From Thermomucor indicae-seudaticae (taxonomy: Eukaryota; Mucoromycota; Mucoromycetes; Mucorales; Lichtheimiaceae), in NCBI GenBank assembly GCA_000787465.1, contig JSYX01000587.1, positions 1-22,186 on the forward strand: a stretch of 22,186 nt of DNA, given 5' to 3'. Shown piece by piece: positions 9,608 through 19,332 of the stretch. The position numbers were made by a program, and so were the translations under genes. The notes beneath the pieces are model-generated. The model was given only the letters and a program-made list of their open reading frames with translations, searched no databases and was not told the origin of the DNA. Numbering within the stretch: the first letter of the stretch is position 1; every line of letters begins with the position of its first letter.

Positions 9608-12600
9608 TTTGCGTGGTCGTAGCCGCTAAAAATTCCCATTTTAGCCTAGGGCATCTGAGACTGGCAACAAGCGGACCGAAAGACCACCAGAGCTTCTCTT
9701 TGTATGTTGTTGGTTGTTGACGGAATTCCGGTCTGTGAAGTACAAAAAGTACAGAAGTAGGACTCAAACATGGCTAGGTAATGGCTAATTCGACGGGCGA
9801 TCGTTAAATGGATTAGCAATGGCAGTGAACTGAAAAAGGTCTTGCTGGAATCGAATCCGAAACTGGACCCTGGAAAATCCGAAAAGGATGCTGCTTATGC
9901 TAATCAGGTTCGGGTCGCAGCATGTGCCGGGCGCGAATGATATTACTACAGGCGTTCGATCAGTTCTGTGTACAGTGTCCGTGCGACATAACTTGGTAAC
10001 ATTGGAAAGCAATTGCTGTATCGAAAAGGTCGTTATATCGACCGCCTCTGTCAGTTTTTCCTGTGTGCCTACTATCCGTTGCTACAAATGTGATTGCCAT
10101 GCAGTAGAGCATCGATTTCTTAATGACTTCGTTATCTTTGTAGGTTTTTGTATTAACGCATTTCGTTCAAAGTGATATAAAGTCATGGGCGCTCGAGCTT
10201 CTGCGACCTAGAAGACGAGCAAACTGACCATGCGGTTCAGCCCCAGTGCCCAAAGGCCCCGAAGCTTGTAAAGAAATAGCTTTTCTGCGGCAATGCTATA
10301 AGCGCCGTTCCACTCGCCTGAGATCCTTCGTCCTGGCCATGTTCTACGTATAAGTCCTTATAGACATTTTCCGTCGTAATAACAACAGAAATTAATGAGT
10401 AAATTGCAAAGGAATCAGCTCCAAATGTTTGGTATCATCTCTGATTACGAACGCCTTATTCGAAAATGTAATCTGACTTCAGAACGTTTCCCATGAGAAA
10501 AGACTAGCCGTTGCAGTACAGCTCAATACTTGTTTATATGCATAATTATAAGCATCCTCCTGTTAGTAATGAGAACGTTATATGAGTTGTAATTAAGCTT
10601 CTAAATAGCAATATACGGCCGGTTTGAAATGATTTAACTAACAGTAAGCGAAAGTTTCTATCAAAGCATACATCCGGGTAAAAACTTATCCAAACTGTTA
10701 TCTTTATTTATACCCTCGACATCTTCTCGCCCTAACTGAGTCTCTAAAGATATCGAGGTTCCACTGTATACGGCGTACCGTTGTATCGCGCGGGCTCCGT
10801 CTAAGAAACATATTAATCTAGGCGCCTCAGACCGACAACTGACTGAACGGGATTCTAAAGACCACCAGTGAGATAGTCAAAACCAAACAAAGGTCAAAGC
10901 GTTGCTTGCGCTAGTTGTATTCGCTTCACTCGGAGCAACTAAGGACCTTCGAACAGTATTGCTCTTGTCTTCTCAAAGCGTCTCATTGCCATCATGGATA
11001 AATGGCGGACATCCCATGGATTGGGAGACCTCCTCGTTAATGTTTCTATCAAAAGGGGATCCGGTAGAACGGAGAGAGAAGAGTATGAAGGGGATGAGCG
11101 CGACACTTTATCTTTTCGTTCTATTATTACAAAGTTCAATGTACCTATCATTACCATTATCTTTCAGTTGACCGACTAATGTAGGGATTTCATAAAAGAG
11201 AGGAGGACAGGGCACGAGCAGTTTCTATGTGAACAGAACCACCGATTACCAGGCCTTTTGAACCTGAATAGAGAGAGCCATGTGCAACTGTAATTAAAAA
11301 GGGTCCTCTCTCTGTCCTTCAGGGTTTAAACAAAAGAAAAAAAGAAACATGGACCCTGCATTCATGAACAAGATGAAATGATACACGTCCTTTTGGAAAG
11401 ATTGATGGTTTCAGTAGGGACGGAAACAATAGAAAAGAACCACGCATTAAAAAGGAGCACCCTTTTGTTGTTGTTCGTCAGTGCATTGTATCATAAAGAA
11501 GGTTTGGAATTTCTTAATGAACAGCTCCCTCTTGTTCCGGGGGTTTGGGAAAAGCCGCGCTATCGTCATTAATAACTACTTAAACGGGTTCATGTACCCC
11601 AGAACATTCATTTGACCTCACTTTTTGGCATGGTGGATTTCTGCAAGGGAATTGGAAACGGTTAGAAAGGGGGGCAGTAAGCTATTCTCAAATGTTGCTC
11701 CGTGCGCACACACCACGCATACACCACTCTCCTATATACGCGTTCTCACAAAAAGATATATCAAAAAGAAGACCGTGCAGATCCAACGCGGTCATTGCGT
11801 TTAGGGGGGCGCGGATATTTAGCAGAAAACAGGTCCATACGATTCGCTGCTCTATCCAGGAAGATCGACTTGACGCACACACTTTGTGCTACTACCACCA
11901 TGCGTAAGGTACGTGCGGACGGTCTTGTACGACACAGAAAAGGGCAAAGATCGAAACTGTAACCATAGCAATGAAAGGAGTGTTGCAGGGTCAACACGAT
12001 CAAGGGGTGTCAGGAACAGTATATTGGCGAATGGGGGCGGGTGCGATGATGTGATTCTTGAAAGAAAAGGGGTGAAAGTCTATGGGTGGCGATAGGGTTG
12101 GTCGCGCGCTAAAAAGGACAATAAGGGTATCATGCTCCGCCCGGGATTCCGATCAGTGTCATTCGTTAACTGGGCCAGTCTTGTATAAGCTGTCGTGTGT
12201 ACGGAACGTACAACCACATGACAATCCATGCTGCTTGATCGACGATCCGGAAAGTAGTACAAATTCACAGAGAGAGAGAACAGACAGTAGGTATCACGGA
12301 GCTGTTAATCGTTTCCTTTTAGGACTCGATGACCTTTTATTGCGTACAAAAGGATGGAAGCAAATATGAAAGGGAGGAAGGTGGTGTTGTTTTCTCTGTT
12401 GCATTGTTGAATGAACAGGGGCGGGGCTGTTCAATGGAAAGACACACACGGTTTTCAAGTGATCTGCTAGCAAATTTAATTTGCAGTAACACGTTAACTG
12501 GCGTAATTGCTCTCCCAGACTCGACGCTTCCACTGGGGGAGATTGTATTATTAAGTCATGAGGAAGGGGGGGTCCAGTTCCAGAAACGAGGGAAATTGCA

Positions 12601-12788
12601 TGGAAGCTCTAATGGAACAGACAGACAGAGAAGTGTGTGTGTCCGCATATGTGTGTGAGTGTTGTGCCATCCAGGGGAGGCTTTGGGGGGCTGCTGCTGC
12701 GAAGAAGGGCGTTATGGGGGCCATTGAGAATAGTGCACGAACTTTGCTTTTGGGTCGTGTTCCCTTGCATTTCCCAAATTGATCTGTC
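9608..12788. other. Long gene-poor region
   Basis: More than 3 kb with only short, unrelated ORFs on both strands and no domain that I recognise. I looked for splice-linked exon chains and tRNA-like B boxes and saw none. It contains the terminal-repeat fragment at 10723-10768. A small ORF at 10994-11179 (61 codons beginning MDKWRTSHGLGD) has nothing else in its favour. The right part (about 12040-12720) contains several G-rich runs and becomes the promoter region of the zinc-finger gene. Confidence 0.5.
10723..10768 (-). repeat. Solo terminal inverted repeat of a TA-flanked element family
   Basis: On the minus strand this 46-bp stretch starts TACAGTGGAACCTCGATATC and continues through CTCAGTTAGGGCGAGAAG. 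It matches the left end and interior of the element at 21449-21516 with only a few differences and one single-base gap. CAGT next to TA is the usual start of pogo/Tc1-mariner-like ends. No intact partner end was found within the preceding ~1 kb, so it looks like one surviving end. Confidence 0.6.
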
Positions 12789-12798
12789 TATATAAATA
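12789..12798 (+). promoter_or_regulatory. TATA box of the zinc-finger gene
   Basis: TATATAAATA lies 94 bases upstream of the start codon at 12892 and is a good match to the TATA consensus. With initiation about 30 bases downstream, the leader would be about 60-70 nt. The position supports the chosen ATG, which has no in-frame upstream alternative in this leader. Confidence 0.5.
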
Positions 12799-12891
12799 AC
12801 CGTCTTCAGTTTGGATCGGATTGTCATTCGACTTGCTCGCTTTTCTTTCAAAGAGTCCCAAAACTAGAACTTTTTCAGCGAATTTATATCC

Positions 12892-13926
12892 ATGGAAATC
12901 CTCGAACTTGTTAATCAAGATAATTTTTCTACTGAAGAGCGGCCTTTTGCTTGTACTTTTGCCGGTTGCAACAAGACATTTGGTATGTTCTTCGGTCGAT
13001 CTGGCCCGCTTGGGAAGCTCTGACTTTTATCTATATTCAAGGTCGCCGTTCGGATCTTGTTCGTCATGCACGCATCCATACTAATGAGCGGTAAATGTAC
13101 AATAGGTGTGGGAAACGTTTTCTTTATGTCTGATCGTATCTACTATGTAGGCCATTCAAATGCCGAGAGCCCGATTGCGGCAAAAGTTTCATTCAGGTAG
13201 GACGGACGAATCAGCAAAAAGCCAGACGCAGATCCTTACCGTATTCATATTCATTAGCGTTCCGCCCTGACTGTACATATGCGCACCCATTCTGGTGAAC
13301 GACCACACGTCTGTGAATACCCAGCTTGTAACAAAAGTTTCAGTGACAGCAGCTCATTGGCAAGACATCGGTGAGTTTTCTCTTTTTGGGATGGTCCGTA
13401 GAACTCCACTCACGCTCCTGCGCACAGACGCACGCATACTGGCAAGCGTCCATACAGGTGCCCGTTTGACGACTGCACCAAAAGCTTTGTTCGAAAAACC
13501 ATGCTGACCAAACATATGAAACATGATCATGCTACGAACGGCAAACGACCTCAGGTTCAGTGGCGTCCGTTTCTCGAAGAACGTCGAATGGTACAAGAAC
13601 AACAAAGACGTCAAGCTCTTGCTGCCGCTCCTGCTGCTTATCATTACTGCGGATGCCACGACTGCTATTCTTCACCTTCATCATCATCACCACCTCTGAC
13701 TCCGCCTCTTTCCGGTGATGCCTCGCCTTGCACCAGCCTCGATGAACCTTCTTCTCCCACTTGGAATCCTTGGCTCGTCAATAACCCTTATCGCCGAACC
13801 TCTTCCTCTTCCACGCTATCTTCTTCTTCTTCCTCATCGTCATCCATTGTTCTTCCGAGCCTTTCAAGTTTCCTTCCATTATCACCCAAGGAGGACATCC
13901 GGAGATCCTCATACTATCCATTCTAA
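12892..13926 (+). CDS. C2H2 zinc-finger protein with four tandem fingers
   Basis: Five exons give 265 aa: 12892-12982, 13042-13090, 13151-13196, 13258-13370, 13428-13926. The fingers are exactly 30 residues apart: C21/C26/H39/H43, C51/C56/H69/H73, C81/C86/H99/H103 and C111/C116/H129/H134. They are joined by TNERPFK, SGERPHV and TGKRPYR linkers, which are typical of DNA-binding arrays. Each finger has the longer C-x4-C spacing. The C-terminal half (about 140-265) is low-complexity: a Gln/Arg/Ala stretch, a small Cys/His cluster YHYCGCHDC (171-179), then Ser/Pro-rich sequence including nine consecutive Ser (231-239). The protein is presumably a nuclear sequence-specific transcription factor; the target is unknown. 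The introns cut the finger-coding region repeatedly. Each splice is fixed by restoring a finger consensus. A TATA box lies 94 bases upstream. Confidence 0.9.
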
Positions 13927-14486
13927 ATACATTCCCTCCCTTGTTCATAAAAGTCTTGCTCTCCCTTCCCTCCTCATAAATTGATAAAGTACATATACAC
14001 TGCTTATTACACATCCATATACCCTTCTATACATTCTTTCCCATCCCCTCTTCTTCCTTCTCCATGCACGAAAAAGAAAGGGCCAAATGGAGAGGACATT
14101 CCTTCATTTCCTCTTTTTGTCTTTGCGGTGGTGCTTACACATTTCTTCTATGGGGTTTATATCTAATTTTATGATTTTTCTTTTATCTTATGGTTTCTCT
14201 ATGTAGAATTGAAAAAAGTTCACTTAGCAGTAAATAATAGTAATAAATATACCGGAAGCTACAAAGAGATCATCTTATTCTCAGAGCGTGCGATATATAG
14301 ACCATTGCATTATAAACACCGCATGACACTTATTCCTTTCTATGGGGTGGCTTGAGCGTATGCAGGGGCAAACTATCTCCTAACCCGCTCTGTCTGTTGT
14401 CTTCTCGTGGTCTCCTTTCTATATCTTACTCCTGATCTCTCTTCCCTTATACTGATCCCACGCTTTTTGACCGACCAGGTATCCGG
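13927..14486. other. Convergent intergenic region
   Basis: 560 bases between the zinc-finger stop and the stop of the coiled-coil gene. The sequence is T-rich and CT-rich up to about 14200, then AT-rich with TAATAAATA near 14240, suitable for 3' ends. No gene or repeat is recognised. Confidence 0.5.
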
Positions 14487-16987
14487 TCAAGAGAGAGCAT
14501 GGGCCAACTCTCCCCCTAGTCCTCGGATCGACAGCGCTTGTATCCGTTGATCAATGCTTTCAAGATCCAAAGCAATCAATTCACCCAACAGCGACTCCTT
14601 CCTACAGAAATGTATGAAGGTCTGTTATAAAATTCGTGATCGTCATCATTGTCTTGACTTACGTTGGCTGCAACTGCATGAGGGCATCTTTGGATTTTTG
14701 CAGCAACATTATCATTTCTGTTCCTAGATGATAACATGTAACATGACTTTTCTACCTTTTTCCTCCCACTAAAAGTATGCAACAAACCACGTTGATCTTG
14801 CGTCTTTGCGCATTCACCCCGGAACGCCTCCGTTTTCTGCCGTTCCTCGTGCAGTAATTTTTTACTTGCATCTGCAGCATGGTGATAATCCACCAGTGCC
14901 CGCTCCGCCTCTTCCAGGGTTGCCTTCACACTGTCCATTTGAGAAGCAGCCTCGGCTGCTTTTTGCAACTGTCGTGCCTCCACAGCCATTGCTTTCTGAC
15001 GCTCAAGTTTGGCCCACTGTGTTTTTAACCGCAGAACTGTTTCCTTGGCCTCTTCAACATGGCATTCACAAGTGTATGTCTCTTGCTGTAAGCGATCGAG
15101 AGCCGCCAACTTTTCTGACAGTGCACGATGGACTCTAAAAATAACAACCACTACCGGTCATTCTCACTTTGTATTACTCGCTTTTTTCTTATCGACTGGA
15201 CTCACCTATCCATCTCTCGCTTTCGCTCGGCTAAGTTGGTGTCTCGCGTTCCAGTAATTTCCTTAAATAACAGCATCTTGTCTGAATCTGACCTGATCTG
15301 GTCCACTGATCTCAAGGCTTCCTCGATCTGATCGTTCAAGGACGCCAGTTCCTGATATTCGCGCTCTTGATTTTGCTCCTCCCTTTGTATTTCGCAATGA
15401 ATTGCTTGTTCTTCGACATCCAGTTGCTCCTACACACATTTAATCTCACAAAATGGCAATAACCTGGCAAGTATGTATACCTCTCGCGCCTTTACATCCT
15501 GATGCCGCCGTTGGATTGACTTCAAGTCATTCTCAAGGGTCTCTTGCTCGGAAACAAAAGGACGCACGGCCTCTTGCATGGTCTTATCCAGCTGTTGAAT
15601 TTCGGCTCGCCAATTATCTTGGTGTTCTTCGAGATCTTTGATGCGCCTTTTCAACGCATCTATTTCTTTCTAATATACATATAGCCTGTTAAAATGGGAT
15701 AAGCCCTCTCGTATCCTCACAATCTTTGTATTTTTACCTGAGCTTCTTGAACCTTGTCGAGTAGTCGGTTTTTCTTAGTCCGTTCTTGATGAACCAACTC
15801 GTCAATCCGGTTATCTAACTCATCACTGGACTCCTGCCACATTTTCAGGTCGAACGCAACCTCACTCTTTTCTTGTTCGACGGCTGCCCTTTGACCACGA
15901 ATACGCTGGATCTCTTGCTCGTGCCGTCGTTCGTAGTCCATTCTCCTTTGAAACTCTTGACGCTCTCGATGCTCCTAGTAATATGAAAATTATTGCTTTC
16001 TTCTCACCCAACCTTACTGGCGGCAAGTGGATTTACAATACCTTGGTACGCTGTAGAGCTTGAGCAGCGTGACCCGTGGCTTCTGCCTCGCGTAAAAGCG
16101 TCTGTGTCAAAGACTCCAGAGAAGTATATATCTCTTGGTCCAGCTTTTCTTCCTTCGACACAAAAAGGTCCCACAGTTTATCCATTATTTGCTTTTCCTG
16201 GTGGGCCAGAGTTTCGGCTTGCAGGAACTCTTCGGATCCAAGCCGTTCCGCTATTTGTTGCTGCAGCTCGCCAAGAGATCTATGCAACTTGAATTTTCTC
16301 AGAGGATAGGCACAACCAACATGGACTAGATGATCGTCTTTTTAATACCTTCATGATTTGCTCATTAACAAGGTTTCGACGTTGATAATATCGCTGAAGC
16401 ATATCAACTTGTCTTTCCCGTTGTGCTCGTATCCGTATCAAGTTACTCTCAGCAGACAAATCTGTCGTCGGGCTGCCGTTGCTGCTGCTGTCGCTCCAAG
16501 AAAGCGTTCTTGATGTGGCGTCAACGAAAGGGAATGCAGACTGGCTCGTTTTTACTGTAGGGTTCTGTTCCTGCGAATGGCTTTCTTTTGCCATTTCCTT
16601 CGTGGTGCTGGTGCTGGTGCTGTTCTTATAAAGCGTTGGTGACGTGGCATTAATGAAAGGGAATGCAGATTGACGCATTTTTACTGCAGGGCTCTGCTCT
16701 TGCGAATGCCTTTCTTTTACCGATCCTTTGCTGGTACTGGTGCTGATGCTGCTACTGCTGTCCTTAGAAAGCACTGATGACGTGGCATTAATGAAAGGGA
16801 ATGCAGACTGGCGCAATTTTACTGCAACGCTTTGTTCCTGCTGTCTGCTTTCTTTTGCCAACGAAGTTTCCGGGGATGTATTGATAAACAGAAATGCAGA
16901 TTGCCGCCTTTTGAGTGCAGCGTTCTGCCCCTGCGCGTCGCTTTCTTTTGCCGGCGAAATTGCGTTGATAAATCGAAATGAAGACAT
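14487..16987 (-). CDS. Coiled-coil protein with N-terminal S-x-F-x-F-[IV]-[ND] repeats
   Basis: Eight exons give about 685 aa: 16987-16349, 16287-16042, 15974-15738, 15669-15481, 15429-15206, 15134-14788, 14723-14663, 14601-14487. Residues 1-160 consist of five copies of a module: (Q)SAFPFINATS or variant, a Ser/Thr-rich spacer, then AKESHSQEQ and PAVK-like ends. From about 185 to 640 the protein is highly charged, Gln/Glu/Arg-rich and mostly predicted coiled coil, with many heptad-like Leu. The last exons read LLQKSKDALMQLQP and KESLLGELIALDLESIDQRI, ending GELAHALS. Exons 6-7 are joined by a GTTTGT donor at 14787; a GTGGTT donor three bases earlier in transcription would drop one Gly. I do not recognise the family. 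The architecture suggests a scaffold or tether using repeated short binding motifs (inference). A GTGAGT...CAG intron at 17071-16999 could add a 22-residue N-terminal extension starting at 17126. Confidence 0.75.
16525..16987 (-). repeat. In-frame imperfect repeats encoding the S-x-F-x-F-[IV]-[ND] modules
   Basis: Five related DNA units lie within exon 1 of the coiled-coil gene. Using the word ggaatgcaga (or close variants) as a mark, copies start at 16531, 16660, 16798, 16891 and 16975 (plus-strand). The spacings of 129, 138, 93 and 84 bases are all multiples of three. The middle copies are nearly identical over long stretches, so recent internal duplication is likely. The spacers differ by Ser/Thr-codon expansions. 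Confidence 0.85.
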
Positions 16988-17128
16988 GGCAAGAAAAGCT
17001 GGGTTTTTTCTTTGGTGTCACAGGTGGGGAGCCAATGTCGCATGGATCCACAGCTGATTGCGAGGACTCACATGACGCAAAAGTTGCGCTGATCCAACTG
17101 CAAACGATAGGGTAAAAACATGGCATCA
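16988..17128 (-). promoter_or_regulatory. Short spacer with a possible spliced leader between two same-strand genes
   Basis: Only 138 bases separate the stop codon of the upstream unknown gene (TGA, 17128-17126) from the ATG at 16987. That TGA overlaps an ATG (17126-17124) which opens MPCFYPIVCSWISATFAS. A perfect GTGAGT donor at 17071 and an AG acceptor ending at 16999 define a 73-nt intron. Splicing it would join this short frame to the coiled-coil reading frame. The alternative is a spliced 5' UTR. No TATA box is evident in the gap. Confidence 0.4.
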
Positions 17129-18983
17129 AGGATCGTTTATTTCTGGACATGAGAATACAAAAAGACTGGTTGAATGGCGCCAAATGGCAGAATACAAGAG
17201 ACCAAAGGTTCGTAAATTGAGATTACCCACGGCCTGGATCCGTAAGCCCAGCTCAAGGATGTGTTTATGGAGTCCCGACAAGCTGAGTTCTGCAAAGATT
17301 TCTCTCGTTAAGCCGGATGAGAGGCACACAATTATCAAGATATCCCTGATGCGGCTCTCATACAGGACGCGAATCAAGGTCTTTTTCCGTAAGTTGCTTG
17401 CCAACCACTTGCTCCAGAACCGCACTTCGGATTCGTCCACAGCCATTGCGGGCAAGCCTCGCCGCGTATATTCTGCTGCCTTCCACACGATCATTGCCAA
17501 GCCATAGTAGGTGATGCGGCCAGCCGAATCCCGCTCCTCCCATATCATGCGCGCACTGATGGCGTTTCGATCCTTGACCGTATTGGATAATTTAACGAAT
17601 AAAAGTTCGAGGTCCGTCCTGTTCACAGATCGGCCTGCTATGCAGTAATACGGCAGACTGATCACCGCGAGCATCACGAGGCGATGAAACTCGTTACGAT
17701 ATTCCACAATCCGTTTCCTGTCGTACTTGAGCGTATGCGGAAACGTGATACCCCTCTTCTTGTGGCGCTCCGTAACAAGATAGATGAGAGCTATGATTAA
17801 GACTGGGTCAATGGTTGTCTCTTCTTTTTTTCGTTTAAACGAAAGGTTATAACATACCAGAAAAGTACACAGACTTGAACGACTTTAGATGTTGGCGTTG
17901 AACCTTTGAAAACCATACCTCCAACGGCCTCCAATCTTCATACGGTATAAGCGGCCTAGGGTATCTAAAGTACTCTAGCCATTCCAATGCCGCGCACTTC
18001 TGCAACCACCACACTCGATGCGACTGAAAGGTGTATGTGGCGTTTTCCATATGGATTGCTTCCAGCAGGGACCAACAGCATTGCAAGGTCAGCCCAAACC
18101 TCCTGGCTTTATAATAATCCATTATTGTGTGGAATTTGAGTTGATGATGCGGTCGCGCATCACAGATGCGCTGAAACAAGGTGCGGATGTACGTCACGAA
18201 GGCGACGAGGGGCATTTGCTGGCTCAATAACAACATCTTGACCGTATTGGGAGCTATGCGCAGCAGAGGATTGAATGAGTGCCGCCGTTCTACTAAAAAT
18301 ACGAGCTGGAGTATGGCCACCATGTGCTCCATGATGACTGAGAGGCACTCCCAGAAAGAGGATGAGTTGACGTTGTGAAGGATACGGTCAACCTTGTCCC
18401 AATAGCTCATCTCCTCCCGAGGATCTTTGACGCGAAGCCGCAGGGAAACAGGACCACCCAAGGAGAATTCATGTAGGGCGCGAATATTTGAGAATATGCG
18501 TGGTGGCAGCCATTTGGCAAAATGTACGGCTGTGATGGGTGGTTTCCATAGGTCCTGCTTCTGACTCTGCTGCTGTTCTTCTTCTTCCGTTGTCCCTATA
18601 TACTCTTGTAGTTCTTGTTCGAAATTGTAAGTTAAATGAGATATGAGCTGTTCATCAGTGGATCCACATTTATCGAGAAAGTGCTCGAAACAACGTCTCC
18701 AATGTCTTCGTTTTGGCCTCGTCTTTGGATGCTGGTGGTGGCGTAGAGGATCACACTTGATGTCCAAAGAAGACAAGTCTTCTTCCATGGATACTAGTTC
18801 GCTGTTGACGTCTGGTTTTGGTTCAAATATGAGCGTGTCGCTTTCATTAACCGTGTTGAAATCGGTATCGAGTATACGATGGACCCATATTAAGCGGTTT
18901 CTCAGTGATTTCTTGGAGGACGCGGGAGTAGGCATTCCAAGGACTAGGTTAACGTCCAGGTAATCGTCGTCTTCATCGGACAT
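17126..18983 (-). CDS. Unknown, largely helical protein of about 600 aa
   Basis: Two exons, 18983-17858 and 17802-17126, join in phase 1 across a 55-nt intron (GTATGT...CCCAG) to give 600 aa. I do not recognise the family. The N-terminus is acidic (MSDEDDDYLDVNLVLGMPTP). Next come a basic stretch KTRPKRRHWRR (about 86-96) and an acidic/Gln run TEEEEQQQSQKQ. The remaining ~450 residues are rich in Leu, Ile, Trp, Arg and Tyr and look like a helical repeat or all-alpha fold, for example WWLQKCAALEWLEYFRY and LIIALIYLVTERHKK. The second of these could be a buried helix or, less likely, a membrane segment. The C-terminal end is uncertain: a GTAATC donor at 17226 could remove the last residues or splice onward. 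Reading past the intron would stop after SGML. The same-strand neighbours are the SMYD gene upstream and the coiled-coil gene downstream. Confidence 0.7.
17829..17844. repeat. Perfect 16-bp palindrome inside an intron
   Basis: TTTCGTTTAAACGAAA is exactly self-complementary and lies in the middle of the 55-nt intron (17857-17803) of the unknown gene. In RNA it could fold back only as a tight hairpin, shortening the distance from donor to branch site. No function is known to me. Confidence 0.8.
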
Positions 18984-19332
18984 CGATATCAGCTGCGGTA
19001 CGATATATTTATATATATTGTGAAGGAGGCACAGGTGGCGAGGGAATGTGAAAACTGAAGCGCTTGTTCAAAGGTGTAAGAATGGCCATCCCAGGCCCTA
19101 AATATCTCATCTATCTTCTATAATTATATATTTGAAATCGATGGTATATTCAACCTTTCCCCCTGGGGTTTTTTTAAAACAATTTTCCTATTGCTTAACC
19201 TGGAATGCCTTTCTGTCGTCAAGGAGCGGGTGGGGGGAGGCATCGAGGGTCTCAGGTTATGTAATCACCGCGGCATGTCGCAGAAGGGGAAGTGCCAACA
19301 AACAAGACAACGAAAAAATCTCCGTTTTGCTT
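18984..19332 (-). promoter_or_regulatory. Upstream region of the unknown gene, with an AT-rich TATA-like run
   Basis: 349 bases lie between the SMYD stop and the start of the unknown gene, both on the minus strand. The minus strand contains CAATATATATAAATATATCG at about 19001-19020, 18-37 bases before the ATG at 18983. If this is the TATA box, initiation would fall at or just after that ATG, and translation might begin at the next in-frame Met (residue 17, MPTPASSKK). A second AT-rich run lies at 19120-19132. Nothing else is recognised. Confidence 0.4.

Noticed and set aside
9843..9870. tRNA-like B box (GGAATCGAATCC)
   Set aside because: The surrounding bases do not form an acceptor stem, D arm or anticodon arm, so it is not a tRNA gene.
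10994..11179. 61-codon ORF beginning MDKWRTSHGLGD
   Set aside because: Short, with overlapping ORFs on both strands, and no homologue or promoter recognised. It could be a small gene, but there is no positive support.
13670..13860. TCT/TCA-rich repeats in the zinc-finger gene as an independent simple-sequence locus
   Set aside because: They encode the Ser-rich C-terminal half in frame, so they are described as part of the gene.
16788..17183. Minus-strand ORF containing GSPPVTPKKKPSF
   Set aside because: It looks protein-like locally but is out of frame with the repeat exon. The stretch lies inside a candidate GTGAGT...CAG intron and has no continuation of its own.
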